Origin: Malaya genurostris
Lineage: Eukaryota > Arthropoda > Insecta > Diptera > Culicidae
Direction of reading: 5' to 3'
DNA length: 64,000 nt
Assembly (NCBI RefSeq): GCF_030247185.1
Contig: NC_080572.1
Location: forward strand, 179,828,866-179,892,865
A program made the translations under genes and the position numbers. A model generated the notes under the pieces. The model ran no database searches, was not told where the DNA came from, and worked only from the letters and a program-made list of their open reading frames with translations. Of the stretch, positions 45,456 through 59,822 are shown in pieces (the stretch's first letter is position 1; each line of letters starts with the position of its first letter).

Positions 45456-47015
45456 CTTTATGAACGCATAATAGTTCACGAACTAGATGCAGAATCTCTC
45501 TGTCTGGGCGAAGGATTCATGATAGAATTAGTGAATTCGAATATGGTTTTCCTCCACATCTTCAAGGTGGCTCAATTTATGAAGCTGTTGGTTATTTTTT
45601 TGGATTTTTTTCCTTCTGGTATTGGTACAAAGCTTACCACTGACGAAAATATGAAACGATAGCTTGTATAAATTTAAGGATATGAGTTTTGAAAAATTTG
45701 TTGATGACAAATTGACTGTAAAGACGATTGCATTTTAGTGACTTTTTCTTGATTCGTATCATTTATAGCATATGTTTTGAAGTCCATGTGAATGTATTTA
45801 CATATAAACGGTACAGTTTCATATCAAAATCTATCGCATGGAAGCCTCTATGACAATATTTGAGTTTGGTGGATTTTTCTATGAAATATAAAGTTTTTAG
45901 TAAAATAAGTCCCTAAATACGTGAACATTGCACGTTTACCTTCATTTTGCTATAACTGCAGCATTCCGAAACCGATTTTTAGAAAATTGTTGTGGCATTA
46001 TAGAGGTTTTAAAATTGTTTCTTTGATAATTGGTGAAATTCTCATTGACAACTAATTTTGTTATCATTGCTGAAGGACAGCACGAAGAAAACAAAAATGA
46101 ATTTGATTTTTTAACAAGTTTATTAGCCAAAAACTCATGACAAATGTCAAAGCAAAACATTCCATTGAAAAGTTAAAAAGGACAGTCCTGTTGAAACTGC
46201 TTGCAAATTGTTTTGATGTTTTTCGCATGTGCTACGATATATCCATATATAAATTTCTGATTCGATTTGTAAAAATGACGTAAACTCTTAGTGGAAAGTG
46301 TATTTATTCAGAATTTGTGCGCATTTGAAGTGTACTACTACTTGTATTTGGTTTTTGTTTTCCGAGTGCTCGAAATTTTTAGTGAGAGACTCGATTTCGC
46401 GAAGTCGAATGAAGAAAAAAGAGCGATTTAGAAGAAAAAATTTCAAAAAGAAATTCATGTTTCGTTTATGTCTTTTTCTCCAATACAACATCGTCTTTAT
46501 ACCTGCCAATATAGAAAAGACAACCGCGACTGAATCTTTTTTCGGTAGTAGTGTTCCATCTAGTGGCTAGTAGTCATTACCGTGTTAACTATTTTTGGAT
46601 GAAAGAGCGCCATATAGCTGCAAATTGCAGAAGCCAATTCAACCATTCATGTTGGTTGAAAAAACAACATTTTATTTTTCTAATTGAACTAAAAAATTAG
46701 TTTAATGGAAATGAAGTGTGCCTTAGCTAAGAAATGACAACACATTTAATTGGTGAATTAAACTAAAAAATAGTCATTTCAACAAATGTTTTATTATTAT
46801 TATCAAGGAAATGATATAAATTATATATTATAAAAAATCTAAATTAGCAAATGTAAGATTTTTTTTAATTGTCTCAAAAAATAACTAACTAAATTCAGAA
46901 AATTAACTAATTTTTTCGCCAAATTGCTGATTTCGGTCTTTCCGTGTAGAAGACGAGAAACCATGAGCTGCAAGCTATTAAATATTGCTGTTGTTCTTCA
47001 AATCTACCCGTTGAT
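45456..47015. other. Stretch without a recognisable gene
   Basis: A+T-rich sequence. Around 46675-46930 the motif ACTAAAAAATTAGTT and its parts recur on both strands, suggesting another small inverted-repeat element, but ends were not defined. No coding was recognised. Confidence 0.4.

Positions 47016-48625
<1,610 letters not shown>

Positions 48626-48655
<30 letters not shown>
48626..48655. repeat. Short (TA)n tract after the mariner right end
   Basis: TA repeats begin at the expected TA target site of the mariner, indicating that it was inserted in a TA-rich tract. Confidence 0.9.
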
Positions 48656-48656
<1 letters not shown>

Positions 48657-48930
48657 GCTTACTGTGTTTAAACATTTTGCTTACAAAAAAAGTTTTAATT
48701 AAATTTCCGTATTTTTCACTTCCAACAAAACACTAACGTAAGCGCTCTCGAGGGGTACATTTCTACCCCAGGTTCACCCGATTAAGTGAGACGAAAATAA
48801 TGCACCAGTGTGAACGGAAGACTAAACATCAGATTTAATCATCGAAAAGGTTAATCATGGTTATACTTAAACGCAACCAAATAACGGTGGTATAAGGTGG
48901 CACTTGGGTAGAAATCAACCCCACGAGCTA
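48656..48930. other. Spacer without a recognisable gene
   Basis: Nothing recognised. Confidence 0.5.
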
Positions 48931-50574
48931 GGGTAAGGGCTCCCTATTTCATCTCATTTGTAAGGACGTCGCCTTCAAACCCCGATTTAGCCACTAAAAT
49001 CACTTGACTATTTCATATTACTGCTTCATTCGCCTTGCTACACGTTGCTCCTAATTCCATCTCAATGGATTTTTATTCATCCTATCGTTGGTCCTTTATT
49101 CATCCTATAAATTAGCAATGGCGACAGCAATCAAATATTTCACTATTACACTCTAAGGTTCAAAATGTCAGAATTCTTCTTAAAAATGGCCTAATGCCAA
49201 CTATGAGACAACATACAATATTTTTAGAACCAGTTTGAAATCATTTCAACGTTTAAAAATTTAAAAAATAAATTTAAAATTTAAATCGGTCGTTTCCGTT
49301 ACCTTTCGCTTTAAATTTAAAATTTTACTGTAAAGTTAATTTGGTGAACTTTGAATAAAAACAAAAATGTAATTGTTACTATTTATTCATTAGCCCTTCT
49401 TAAAACAAAGTGTAGAGCCAGAGATGCCATTTATACAGATTTATCTGTATTGTATGGATTTTTGCGTTCGCATACTAATTTAAATCAAAGTAAAGATTTT
49501 ATACAGATTTCCTAAATTTAATACAGATTTGTACAGGTTCATAGAAAGTGAGAAGTAAAAAAATTATTAATCAACGGACGAATCACATGTTAAAGTGGAA
49601 ATCTTTTATGTAGATAATTGATTATGAACACATTGTTATTGTATATATTTACTAGTTGAATATTCTCGTGAGCGGGGCAATGACTTACGGAGATATAAAG
49701 AACTATCTGTTAACATCATTTTACTAGTGAAAACAGATAGAGCAGGTATAGGCTTTGTATGCGAAGCAATACATATTTTCTATGAAAATATCAGGCATCT
49801 CTGTGCACATCCGATGAAACACACACACACTTCACAGCGTTATGTTGACGTATAGCAGAATGAAACCAGTGCTACTAGATTTGCCACAATGGTTATTTCA
49901 TTAGTATTTAACACGCTCTTTCTGGTAATATTCGAAGCCAAAACAGTTTTATTGGGATATTAATATCAATAATATAATCAAACTAATGTCACGGATACCA
50001 AAAACACACTTTTTGATAATAATTTGAAGAAGAAAAACAATTTATTTTTTGTAACAATATGAGATAACTTGGCAACTTTGCGAAACTAAATGAGATGAAA
50101 ACAAAGCGCAATCAAGTGAACTAAGTGAAAAACTTTCATCTCATATTTTTAAAGACTTTTATTGTTTGTCGGGTATTTTTTGAAGTTTTAAATCGTTAAT
50201 ACAACAAGTGGCAAGTGAACATTACTAATTATGAAGCCATCCAGCATTTAATGGTAGTGTAATTGTGCGAAATAGTGATCATGTTTTGAGACGAATCGAT
50301 TAGTAGATATTCAGAAACATGACGAACTGTAAATCTTGAGACAAAAATGTGTCCTAAATTGAAAAGTGAGTTTATTTTAGATGAAAAAAACGATAACCGA
50401 AGAACTTAAAACCATTTCTCTCGATAGGAAAGTGTGACATTAGCTTTTATAATCATTTTAAAACATTTCACAGTTTGGTTCAGGTAGGTTGTAAAATATT
50501 ATTCATGTTCAAAGTAATGAGGTGAAGGGATGAGATGGAAATAGGAGCTCAGATGAAATAGGGAGCCGTTACCC
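48931..50574. mobile_element. GGGTAA-ended element with TA duplication and nested MITE
   Basis: The left end GGGTAAGGGCTCCCTATTTC and the right end, reverse-complemented GGGTAACGGCTCCCTATTTC, are inverted repeats flanked by TA (48929-48930 and 50575-50576). A hAT-type MITE lies inside at 49419-49803. I found no coding sequence in the remaining 1.26 kb. Confidence 0.85.
49419..49803. mobile_element. hAT-type MITE, CAGAGATGCCA family, nested
   Basis: The ends are CAGAGATGCCA and AGGCATCTCTG, with many ATACAGATTT and TCTGTAT motifs inside. The flanking octamers TGTAGAGC and TGCACATC agree at only five of eight positions, so the duplication is decayed or absent. Confidence 0.72.
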
Positions 50575-50622
50575 TATATAATTTGTATACTCGAGACGGT
50601 AAGTTTTTCAAATAACGTAATA

Positions 50623-51180
50623 AAGGGTGATTTTTTGGATGGTATTTTTTGGCAACACTGTTTTTGACAGATCACGCGTGAATCGTATCTTGTGGCATTG
50701 TCAAACTTGTTTAGTTTGGTTTATAATTTAATCATGAATCGTTCGTTTGGTCTATAGTTTAACCATAAATAGGCGCTCGAGGAAGATCCACTTTTTTGTC
50801 GAAAAATTGTGTTCTGCGACGAAGCTCATTTCTGATTGAATGGATACGTCAACAAGCTAAATTGCCGCATCTGAAGTGAAGACCAGCCAGAAGCATTGCA
50901 ATAGCTACCAATGCATCCCAAAAATGTTACTGTTTGGTATGGATTATGGGTCGGTGGCATTGTTCGTGAAATACCGGCCGATATATTGGAGAGAGTGTGT
51001 CAAAATTGTACGTTGCACATGGGCCATCTAAAGCGGAGCCGCGGCCAACATTTGCATGAAATCATCTTCAAACATTAAATTATATTGATCGTTCTATTGA
51101 TTCCAATAAAAATTTCATCAATATGTATATGTTTGTGCAGTTTTTTTTAAAATCAAATCCTATACCTTTTAAAAATCACC
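50623..51180 (+). mobile_element. DD41D-like Tc1/mariner element, internally deleted
   Basis: The ends GGGTGATTTTT (50625) and AAAAATCACC (51180) are inverted. Transposase remnants on the plus strand are FCDEAHF, stop, LNGYVNK, then MHPKNVTVWYGLWVGGIV joined to REIPADILERVCQN and RGQHLHEIIFKH. The catalytic middle (QQDGATCH region) is lost, and several stops occur. Confidence 0.8.
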
Positions 51181-51777
51181 TATTACTAATTACTAGTTTA
51201 TATTTGGAAATCCTAGAAGCCACAAACGATTTGTTGTAGATGTTTTTCATATACACTAAGGTCTCTTTTTACACGGGGGTTACGTACCGTGTTGAAAAAA
51301 TCCGTGTAAAATAAAACCGTGTTAATTGCGGAAACCGTGCAAAAAAAACCCGCGTGGAAAATTTGTCGTAATAATTCCAAAAACCGTAGATTTGAGTATT
51401 TGTTTGTTATGTTTTTGATAAAATGTAACTGTTTTTTTTTTCACAAAAAAAACGGAAATCTAAAAATCAGTCTGAGGTTACGAGAAGGTCTAGCCATACT
51501 TGATAAAACACATTGGATAACAAATTAAAATTAGAACACCCAAGAAACACGTTGTACGATAAGTAAATTAATATAAATGGCTCATGCCTTCTGTTTAATG
51601 AATTCGGTTTTCAAAAGAACGATAATACGTGCAGTTTAGAACGTTCGACTAAAGAAGTGCTAATCATACCACCCATAAACACTTTCACTACAAATAAAGT
51701 TTGAATAAGTTCTTTTCAATTCCGAAGCTGCGATGTGTAGTAAACATTAACGATCATAATAGTCATTTTTTAAATTA

Positions 51778-53075
51778 ACACATGGATCAATAAGTCCCGA
51801 GACTAAAGCAGAGATGGCGCTCGTAGTAAACCAGTAACCACGTCTTTCTAGAGTACTAACCTTTGCTTGAAACGGGTCAAAATTTTAAGTCGATCCGACC
51901 AGAAACAGCTGAGTTATCGAGGTTGGAGTTAAGTCGTTTTGTAGTTTGTTTAAAAAATGGAAAAAACCGAGTTTCGTGTTCTGATAAAACATTGTTTTTT
52001 AATGGGTAAAAACACCGTGCAAGCGAAACAATGTATTGAAAAATGTTATCCGGACTCTTGTCCATCAAAAGCAACGATTTGTCGGTGGTTCGCCGAGTTT
52101 AAACGTGGTCGTACCGACACAAATGACGCGGAACGCTCGGGTAGACCTGTGGAAGCCGTTACACCGGAAAATGTGAGTGAAGTGACAAAAATTATAATGA
52201 AAGATCGTAAAGTGAAGCTCCGTGAGATTGCTGAGATGACACAGATATCATATGGAAGTGTATTTACTATCCTTCATGAAAAATTGAGCATGAAAAAGGT
52301 TTTTTTCCAAGTGGCTGCCGCGATTGCTTTCGATGGAACAAAAACAGCAACGAGTCGATGATTCAGAAAGCAGTTTATCGCTATTTACTCGCAACAAAAA
52401 TAATTTCTTGCGTCGTTACGTGACCATGGACGAAACATGGATACATCACTACACTCCAGAGTCGAAGCGGCAGTCATCTGAGTAGCGCACAGCTGGCGAA
52501 AGCCGTCCGGAGCGTCCGAAAACGCAGCAGTCAGCTGGCAAAGTCATGGCGTCAGTTTTTTAGGATACTCATGGCGTGATTTTCATTGACTACCTCGAAA
52601 AAGGTAAATCGATCAACAGTGATTATTATATTGACTTACTGGTGCGTTTGAAGGAAGAAATCGCAAAAAACGACCGCACATGCAGAGAAAAAAATCCTTT
52701 TTCATCAAGACAATGCACCCTGCCACAAGTCGATGAAAATAATAGCGAAATTGAACTAATTGGGCTTTGATCTGCTTCCCCACACTCCATACTCGCCAGA
52801 TTTAGCCCCCAGTGACTACTGGCTCTTTGCTGATCTTGAAAAATGCTCCAGGGAAAAAGATTTGGCTCAAATGAGGAGGTCATCGCTGAAACTGAAGCTT
52901 ATTTTGAAGCGAAAGATAATTTTTTTATAAACATGGTATTGAAAAATTGGAAAAACGTTGGAACCATTGTATCACCCTAAAAGGTGATTGATTATGTTGT
53001 TGAAGAAAATAACAACATTTTGCAAAAAAAAAAGTTGATTCCATTGTTAGTCTCGGGACTTATTGATCCATGTGT
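51778..53075 (+). mobile_element. Mariner element (irritans-like, second family), full length
   Basis: Perfect inverted repeats of about 29 bp begin ACACATGGATCAATAAGTCC, flanked by TA (51776-51777 and 53076-53077). It is 1298 bp with a broken transposase gene, nested in the pogo-like element. Confidence 0.95.
51957..52990 (+). pseudogene. Mariner transposase (D,D34D) with several stops and frameshifts
   Basis: The N-terminus is open for 134 codons from the ATG at 51957 (MEKTEFRVLIKH, then ATICRWFAEFKRG and DAERSGRP). A frameshift follows near 52310. Further on, VTMDETWIHHYTPES carries the first Asp, but TAG replaces Trp near 52483 and again near 52561. HQDNAPCHKSMK and LAPSDYWLF carry the other two catalytic Asp residues after further frame changes. 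Two of the lesions are single-base Trp-to-stop changes, so the copy decayed in place. Confidence 0.93.
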
Positions 53076-53705
53076 TAAACTGAGTGGGAAGACATGGGTA
53101 TTGGATGAAGATCTATGCACGAAGCGACCGAATTGAAGGGGAAGAAAAGGTATTACTATGTGTCATGCTGAAGAAACTCATTTCATCGGTGTAAATCATA
53201 ATACTACTAGAGTTATATCATTCAAATGGGTATAAAATACTGTACTGCTTGACATTATGAAGAGTTGACGAGATTAGTAAACCCGACTATTTCTTCAACG
53301 CTACGAAATTATCGATGATATCAATGACGATGCTGACATCATACACCAAAACTGAGCGGAAGAGACGTTGTCGTGTAATTCACAACAGGGATTGAAGATC
53401 TGAAGACTGTCTAATCATTTTATGGAACAACAGTCAATGATCTCGTGAATTGTTGAGTGAATGATTTTAGTTAACTTTCAAACTTTAAAATAGCTCTCAC
53501 AATCGTTTTTTTACAGACAACCTGTTCCCATTTAGAAAATTTTTTCTCAAAAAACAAATGATAGTGCTTTTTAAACTCTCATCAGAAACCGTGTTAATTG
53601 CGAAAACCGTGTAAATAAAAACCGTGTTAATTCCGGAATCCGTGTAAAAAAAGCCGTGTATAAAAAACCGTGCGAAAAAATACCGTGTAAAAAGAGACCT
53701 TAGTG

Positions 53706-53865
53706 TAAATGAATTTAAGAATGAATTCTACATTGCATTTCTAATGTCATCGTCATCGGTCTTGTCCCGTTCACAAACCTGCAATTTATTTATCTCGTGT
53801 GTTTCACACAATCAATCAACTAGAAAATACGATTATCGATACTCGGAATTGTGAAAAAAGCATGA
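53706..53865 (+). repeat. Right half of the repeat interrupted by the pogo-like element
   Basis: Corresponds to 44051-44240; the left half is at about 51195-51253. Confidence 0.8.
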
Positions 53866-56800
53866 AGGGTTAAAGAATGAAAGTTCGTGTTTTTTTTCCA
53901 AAGAAGTAGAAAGTGTAGGAATTCTTTAAAATAGTATACAAATTCACTGCATATTTATAAATGGTGGAAGTTGCAAACATTCGCGACCTTTGAAAAAGTA
54001 CTTCTGAGTGAATGTACGTACAACAATTTTTTTTTTCGTGGATTGATATAAAATTTTAGAAGAGCGAAAGAAGAGTTATGAAGAACAAATTATTCCGATA
54101 GAACTATTAAGTTCAGTGTAGTTCTTCAAATTGATCTATTGTGAAGACATAAATTTGATATCCAATACGCAAGATAGCACTCACTTGCTGCTTGTTTTCT
54201 GTTTTTCTTCCGTACTTTGATGGCATAAACTGCAATTCCTGTTTCACATGCACTTTACATTTTTTTGTATCCAATAACATTCAAATGCAACATTTTTCCA
54301 TTTCATTATTCCATCAACGCCACTAATTGTTTCATACAATAGCAACACCTAATTCAGCACCTTGTTTTCCACTGTTTTCCCTTTTGTATAACTTCTCCAA
54401 TCGGCTACACAGCCGATAAATATCAATCATCCTTCTCGAATCGCAGATGATTGTACACTGGATATAAACAGTCGGATCCTAGTCCCGATTCCCGGATCAC
54501 ATCCCGCAAGCAAGCAAGTAAGCAAACAGGGCGCTTAGAACCTACACACGTGCGAACTGTTCATTCAAACAAACACACAGGCAAACATCAACGAGTATCC
54601 TTTACACAGTAATTGTTATTCTTCCGGCTCTTCTACGCTACGGTTCGATCCCCCTGCTGAATGACTGAATGGTTCTAATGTGACCCTCCTTCTCCTGGCA
54701 CGGCTACCACATGAAAAGTGTATTTTTCTTCACAAGGCACCGCACATATGGTGATCGGTCCCGTGTACGATTTACAGCAAACAACAATCGCCCGCAGTCC
54801 CCCGTCCTGTGATGGAAGACCGAGAACGAGAATGCGAACGAGAAAGTCATATTTGATCGACCTCACGGTGGTAGGCTTCGCGGATGGATGCAAAGGCGTT
54901 TGAAGCTTAGCTCCATTTCAGCGTCGTCTCGGATAGTCGCAGTGGTGGCAAGCAGAGGTGAATTCAGGATGAGGTAGGTAGACAATTTATTTGAAGGTGC
55001 ACAGCCAAAATCAGGTGTATTTTGTTTTGAATTTATGTTGTTAACTACCATAAGCTTAATTTCCTACCCCTACGCATAGGGTCCTTTAAGGGTTGTGTAA
55101 CTCAAAAATTTTTGCATGTAATTCAAATTCCAATACCTCGTGCAAGACCACCCGCATTTTGTGCATGCGACCATAGACAGTACCCAGTTGCGACCCTGCT
55201 CGTCAGACGATCGATCGAACCGGCGCTACACGCAATTAAAACGTCACATAGTCTAAAAGGAGTGGCACCTAGCGGGGAGGATGCACCCAACAGGAGTGGG
55301 ACCTTGGTTTTGTTTTATTTTTATACATTGCACTTCTATACTCTACAAATAGATAAATATTTCACTTACAGAATTTTAATGCATTTATGGCGGTGCGCGC
55401 TTCGTTTTACGATCTATATGTACTCTCGTTCTCTCCAGTCTACTATAGCATTGTCCTGCACCAGCCGTAGCCGCGAGAGCCGGACCGGTAAGAGAGAAAG
55501 AACGAGAAAAAGTGTACAAAAGAAACCAATAAAAACAAATGAAATGCAACCGGGGAAAGATCGTTGCGGTGCGATATGTCATCTGTGGTTGATGGGTTAA
55601 GGAGGAGAGTGGCTGTAACAAAGAGGAAATGAGATTCTGTTGTTATTTCTAAGGATCGCTGCATGGGCCGTATTGTACGGGCATGATGATGAAATACGAG
55701 GAGATTCGTTGGCTAAGATAAAACGTTGTTGGGTTTCAGGCGACCAGGATGAGAACGGAAGTTCGTAGGCAATCCGGTGATTGATTTCGGAACAGTAGGC
55801 GTACAGTAATTAAAGTGTTATCTAAGAAACCGTTCTAGATGGCCACATATAAACGTTCTGATGTGTGAAGAATGTTACTCGAACACAAAACTATTTGCTT
55901 CAAGAATCATCCTGTACGAGAGATGGCTCGTCTTAGCAGTGATGCCGGATTGCAAAGTACTTTATGCTACCCCCCTGCTATGGAAGCTGGTTCCTGAAGT
56001 CAACGTATTTTGTTTTGGTGGCGTTCTTGTCAACAATATGTTAAGCAACGTTCGTACCATTTTGATGCGCACAGGATATAGTTATAGAAAATAGGTCTTA
56101 TACTAAAAATAAAAAAAAATTTCAATACGGAGTAGAGTAATCAAAAGTCGAAGAATTTTTATCGGCAACCGTTCAGTTATATTATGTTATTGTCTAGTAT
56201 ATGTTGTAAAAAAGTGTTTAGTTGCACTTATATCGTATAAATAGAAGTAAATTATGTCTCAAATCATCAGTCATACAAATAAAGTTCCTGTTGTGTTTCG
56301 TTTGTATTTTTATTAAGTACAAGTAAATATAGAAAGAATGGAAAGAATATTAAGAAATAATTTTTAGGGCTTAAATATTCACAAACAATTGAACTATCCA
56401 TTTCTTCCTTGCTTCGAGAAGATGATCAATTTTCAATCAGTTTTATTACATATGCATAGTAGTCATCTAATTAGTGTGTTATTTTGGGTATTACTCGATT
56501 CTCAATCAACGAATGGTGATGGAATCTAATAAAGTATCTTCTCTTTGGCACTAAGAAGCAATACCATAGAAAAAATAGTTCGACAATTGTGCAATACTAC
56601 TGTTATAGCATTGCAAAAACTTGAAGCGAACGAATCTATTTTCATCCTTCTCTTGGCTCCAATGGATTGAACAGAGACAGATGAGATGGTAAGTGAAGCT
56701 GAGATTGGGTTATTGTTGCCCAGAACGGTTCAAGAGATTCAAGAGCTTTAACATTGGTGAAATAGTTAAGATCAGTGCTGGGAAAAAATCAATTTTTTTG

Positions 56801-57457
56801 TGAGTGACTTTCAGACAAAAAAAAAATCGATCGAAAAACTCACTGAAGAAAAGTTTACTACTGATTTTTGGCAAACGCGTTTTCCACTTAAACTCTCGAT
56901 GATGTTTAAATAATCGTTCGCACATTGAATCAAATCTTCTAATTTTGTATCTTCACGCAACCTTCAAAATATTAATTTTATTGAGATTTTGATTTCAAAC
57001 AATACTTTACAAAAAATGTGCACTATTTGAAGCATTTAGGTTTTGGAGCTATCACCGTACCTAAGGAATAAAATCTCGAGTTTTTCTCTGTAAATGTTCT
57101 CTAAAGATTAGCAAGCGCCTTATGTTAATATCGACTAAAACATATGTTTCACAAAGATTTGTTTTAGAAAATAATACTGGTATGGGACCATGACCAAACG
57201 TAGTTGATTTCCAACTACATTTATTTCTCCCGAACTGAAGTGACTCTCACAAATTCTCAGGGTTCGAAAAATTTGCATCGCAACAGGCAATAACACATTT
57301 CAATTTAGAAATTATTTGAACTGTCACTTTCAGCAATACTAATTTTACTATAATCACTGGAAACTCAGTTTTACCACACTTTCACTGACGATTCAAGCAA
57401 GAGGAAAAAAATCAAAGTATATCGTGTGCATCCCATATTAGACTGCACACAAAAGTT
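53866..57457. other. Long stretch without a recognisable gene
   Basis: The longest open frame (55112-55600, 162 codons) and its antisense frames show no domain and have a low-complexity basic composition, so they are not called. From about 54300 to 55800 the sequence is richer in G+C and lacks transposon ends. The rest is A+T-rich. Confidence 0.4.
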
Positions 57458-57465
57458 GATATAAT

Positions 57466-57899
57466 CAGGCGCGGCAACTATGGGGGGGCAAGGCACTTTT
57501 TGCCCCCCCAAAAGATTTATTGGAGGGGCCAAGCCCCCCCGAATATTTTGACAACTGGAATAAATATTAGAAAATTTGCTAGAAATATCTTATAATATAA
57601 CACTTTTTTCTGTTATCCCCGTAGTTGGTCTCCGTAATCCTTCATATGTCTTAACTAAATTACTAAAATTTTATAACTAATATACTACAATGTGAAATGT
57701 GCTATACTTTACCACTTTCGAATATTGGTTATTACTGGAATAGTAGGGAAAATGTTCGTGATTTTTACTTGGTTGCTTTTTATTTGCTCTAACCTCTCCG
57801 TTTCCTTTATAAAAATTCTTTATATATGACAAAGTTCAATAATCTGTAGTAATAATTTTTTGTGCCCCCCCCAATATTTCATGGAACTTACCGCCCCTG
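57466..57899. mobile_element. hAT-type MITE with perfect 8-bp target duplication
   Basis: GATATAAT flanks both sides (57458-57465 and 57900-57907). The ends are CAGGCGCGGCAA and, reverse-complemented, CAGGGGCGGTAA. Next to each end are runs of seven or eight G or C. The 434-bp interior is A+T-rich and non-coding. Confidence 0.93.
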
Positions 57900-57907
57900 G
57901 ATATAAT

Positions 57908-59822
57908 CACACCACACTGGTGTCAAATGTTAATTTCGTTAAACCCCAATATAAGTATAACTCTAGTCTTGTATTTCCTATGAAACCAGTAATTTGAATT
58001 GTTTTTGAATAAGAAAAATAAATTCATGGTTTATTATAGTTTGATTATATTCCTTCGAAATCGTTTTCTGATGTTGGTGCAACCGTATGAAAAAAGATAT
58101 GAACAGTGCTTAAACACAGCATTTTATAGCGAACTAGAACCCAAAATTTCGGCTTCAAGCCAATTGTATGCAGATGACAATTGTGTCACCGGGGTGCTTT
58201 ATGCATTGCAAATTAAAGGAAAAAGATGTTTCATAATTGACAACAGCTTTGATTACCGCAATGACACTGTTGAAATTTCATTTCATAGATAAGTATAAAG
58301 GTGTGCGTTCAAAATCCACACACACTCCAATTGCTCTAAATTTTGATTCGTTGGGTAAAATAATAGATATTTTGTATAGGCAGAGTTCAATGTGTTTTGT
58401 TTACACCAGTGATTCCTAAAGTGATTCCTATAGCCTACCAGTGGGTGCTCGTTTATAGTGGGTAGTGAAAAATTGTTTACATGTGTGCAATGAGCCACAA
58501 CATTTATGAGAAATCAAAAAATCATTCGAGAAAGGTACAGTACAAACGTATTCTTGACACGTTTTTATTGACAATATGGGGAAATTTCTCATAAATCATT
58601 ACTGGACTTATTCAAGATATTTTCATACAAGTAATCATACAATTCCAATGAGATTTATGAAATGGTGTCTGCGAAAAGTAAGAATGAGTATTTCAAAGCT
58701 TAAAAGCAGTTACGGTCAAAAATTGGTCATCAAAAATGAATGTGAGTGACACTTGCATTTATTAAAAGTTCAAAATCTCAATTCTTTCAGAGTATTAAAA
58801 AAACCTACAGTCTGGGGCAGGGGTCGGTGACCATTTGAAAAAAAAGAACCACACGGAAAACCCGCAGATTGCAAAATTACAATATTGCCAATTGTTGTTT
58901 CACGCCCTGGTTGCTTCAACTAAAATGTTATTGATTTAACTAACATATCTGTTGATTTTGTCATAATTCGATGTATCCGAATGCTGTCACTTGGCTGAGA
59001 ACGAAGACAGCAAAATGCAAAACAAAAATTTTCTTCATTTCACCAGAAACGTTTTATATTGAAAATTTTCAATGGCAAATGAACGTCTTTTATGTCAGTT
59101 ATGTAGTGGCCGTTTCATGTAAGTGAAAGTATACAGAAGAATATGAGAATTATTTGTTAACCAAGTTTTTAGATATTTCTACAGTATAAATGTTTTAATT
59201 TAACCTGCAAGTAACGTATTTTCGGGCAGTTTATGTCAATGTAATTGAAAACGTTCAACGCTTAAAAATTACTGCTAAAGTAAAGTGATAGTATTTGTAT
59301 TTTCTTGAAAGTGCATGTGTAGCATGACGCTTATCAGCAACATTCTTGGAAAATGGAATCAAAAAAGCTCTTCCAGCGAGACATTCTGCAAGTGGAGGAA
59401 AAATTTTTAATGCCATTTCGCTGGTAAATAAATTTAAATTTTTTGTTGCATTTATGTATCATCTGCTTGTTTTAGTGATAAAGCTATAAATAGGTACTTA
59501 GGTAAAATTTCATTGTTCGAGCGGTGATCGATTAGCTGCCCCTCGAAGGGACTAGCAGTAAAAAATATTCATTGCAATAGGTGTCTTAAGTTCAATTAAT
59601 AGAATGATTGGTTAAAACAAATGAGACATTTTTTGCTTTCATGCATACAGGTAAATTGGCTGGGATTGTGTCATTGCTCAGTTGCACCAGAGACATCTCA
59701 TTTAAGCGTTTCATTTTCCCCTTAGAGTGTATGTCATTGCTCAACTATAACGTTTCATTTCTCGTTTGTGGTGCGTGTCTTTGCAGGGTGTCATTGTTTA
59801 ACTGTCAGCACGATAACTCAAA
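57908..59822. other. Stretch with two isolated hAT-like ends, no gene
   Basis: CAGTGATTCCTAAAGTG at 58407 and CAGGGGTCGGTGACC at 58818 resemble termini of hAT families, but no partner ends or 8-bp duplications were found. An open frame at 57999-58292 contains LYADDNCVTG but no other reverse-transcriptase motif and is not called. Confidence 0.45.

Larger units (their letters stand above)
51254..53705. mobile_element. pogo/Tigger-like element with TA duplication, hosting a mariner
   Basis: The ends are CACTAAGGTCTCTTTTTACA and its exact complement, flanked by TA (51252-51253 and 53706-53707). Subterminal (C)CGTGTTAATT and CCGTGTAAAA repeats line both ends, a layout seen in pogo/Tigger-type elements. 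Without the nested mariner (51778-53075) it is about 1.15 kb and shows no readable transposase. The unoccupied paralogous site at 44010-44240 confirms the borders. Confidence 0.88.

Noticed and set aside
55112..55600. 162-codon open frame
   Set aside because: No recognisable motif; composition is irregular and overlapping antisense frames are equally open. Evidence is too weak for a gene call.
57999..58292. Open frame containing LYADDN, which looks like a reverse-transcriptase catalytic box
   Set aside because: No other RT motif (PQGS box, first Asp box or thumb motifs) occurs before or after it, so the match is probably chance.
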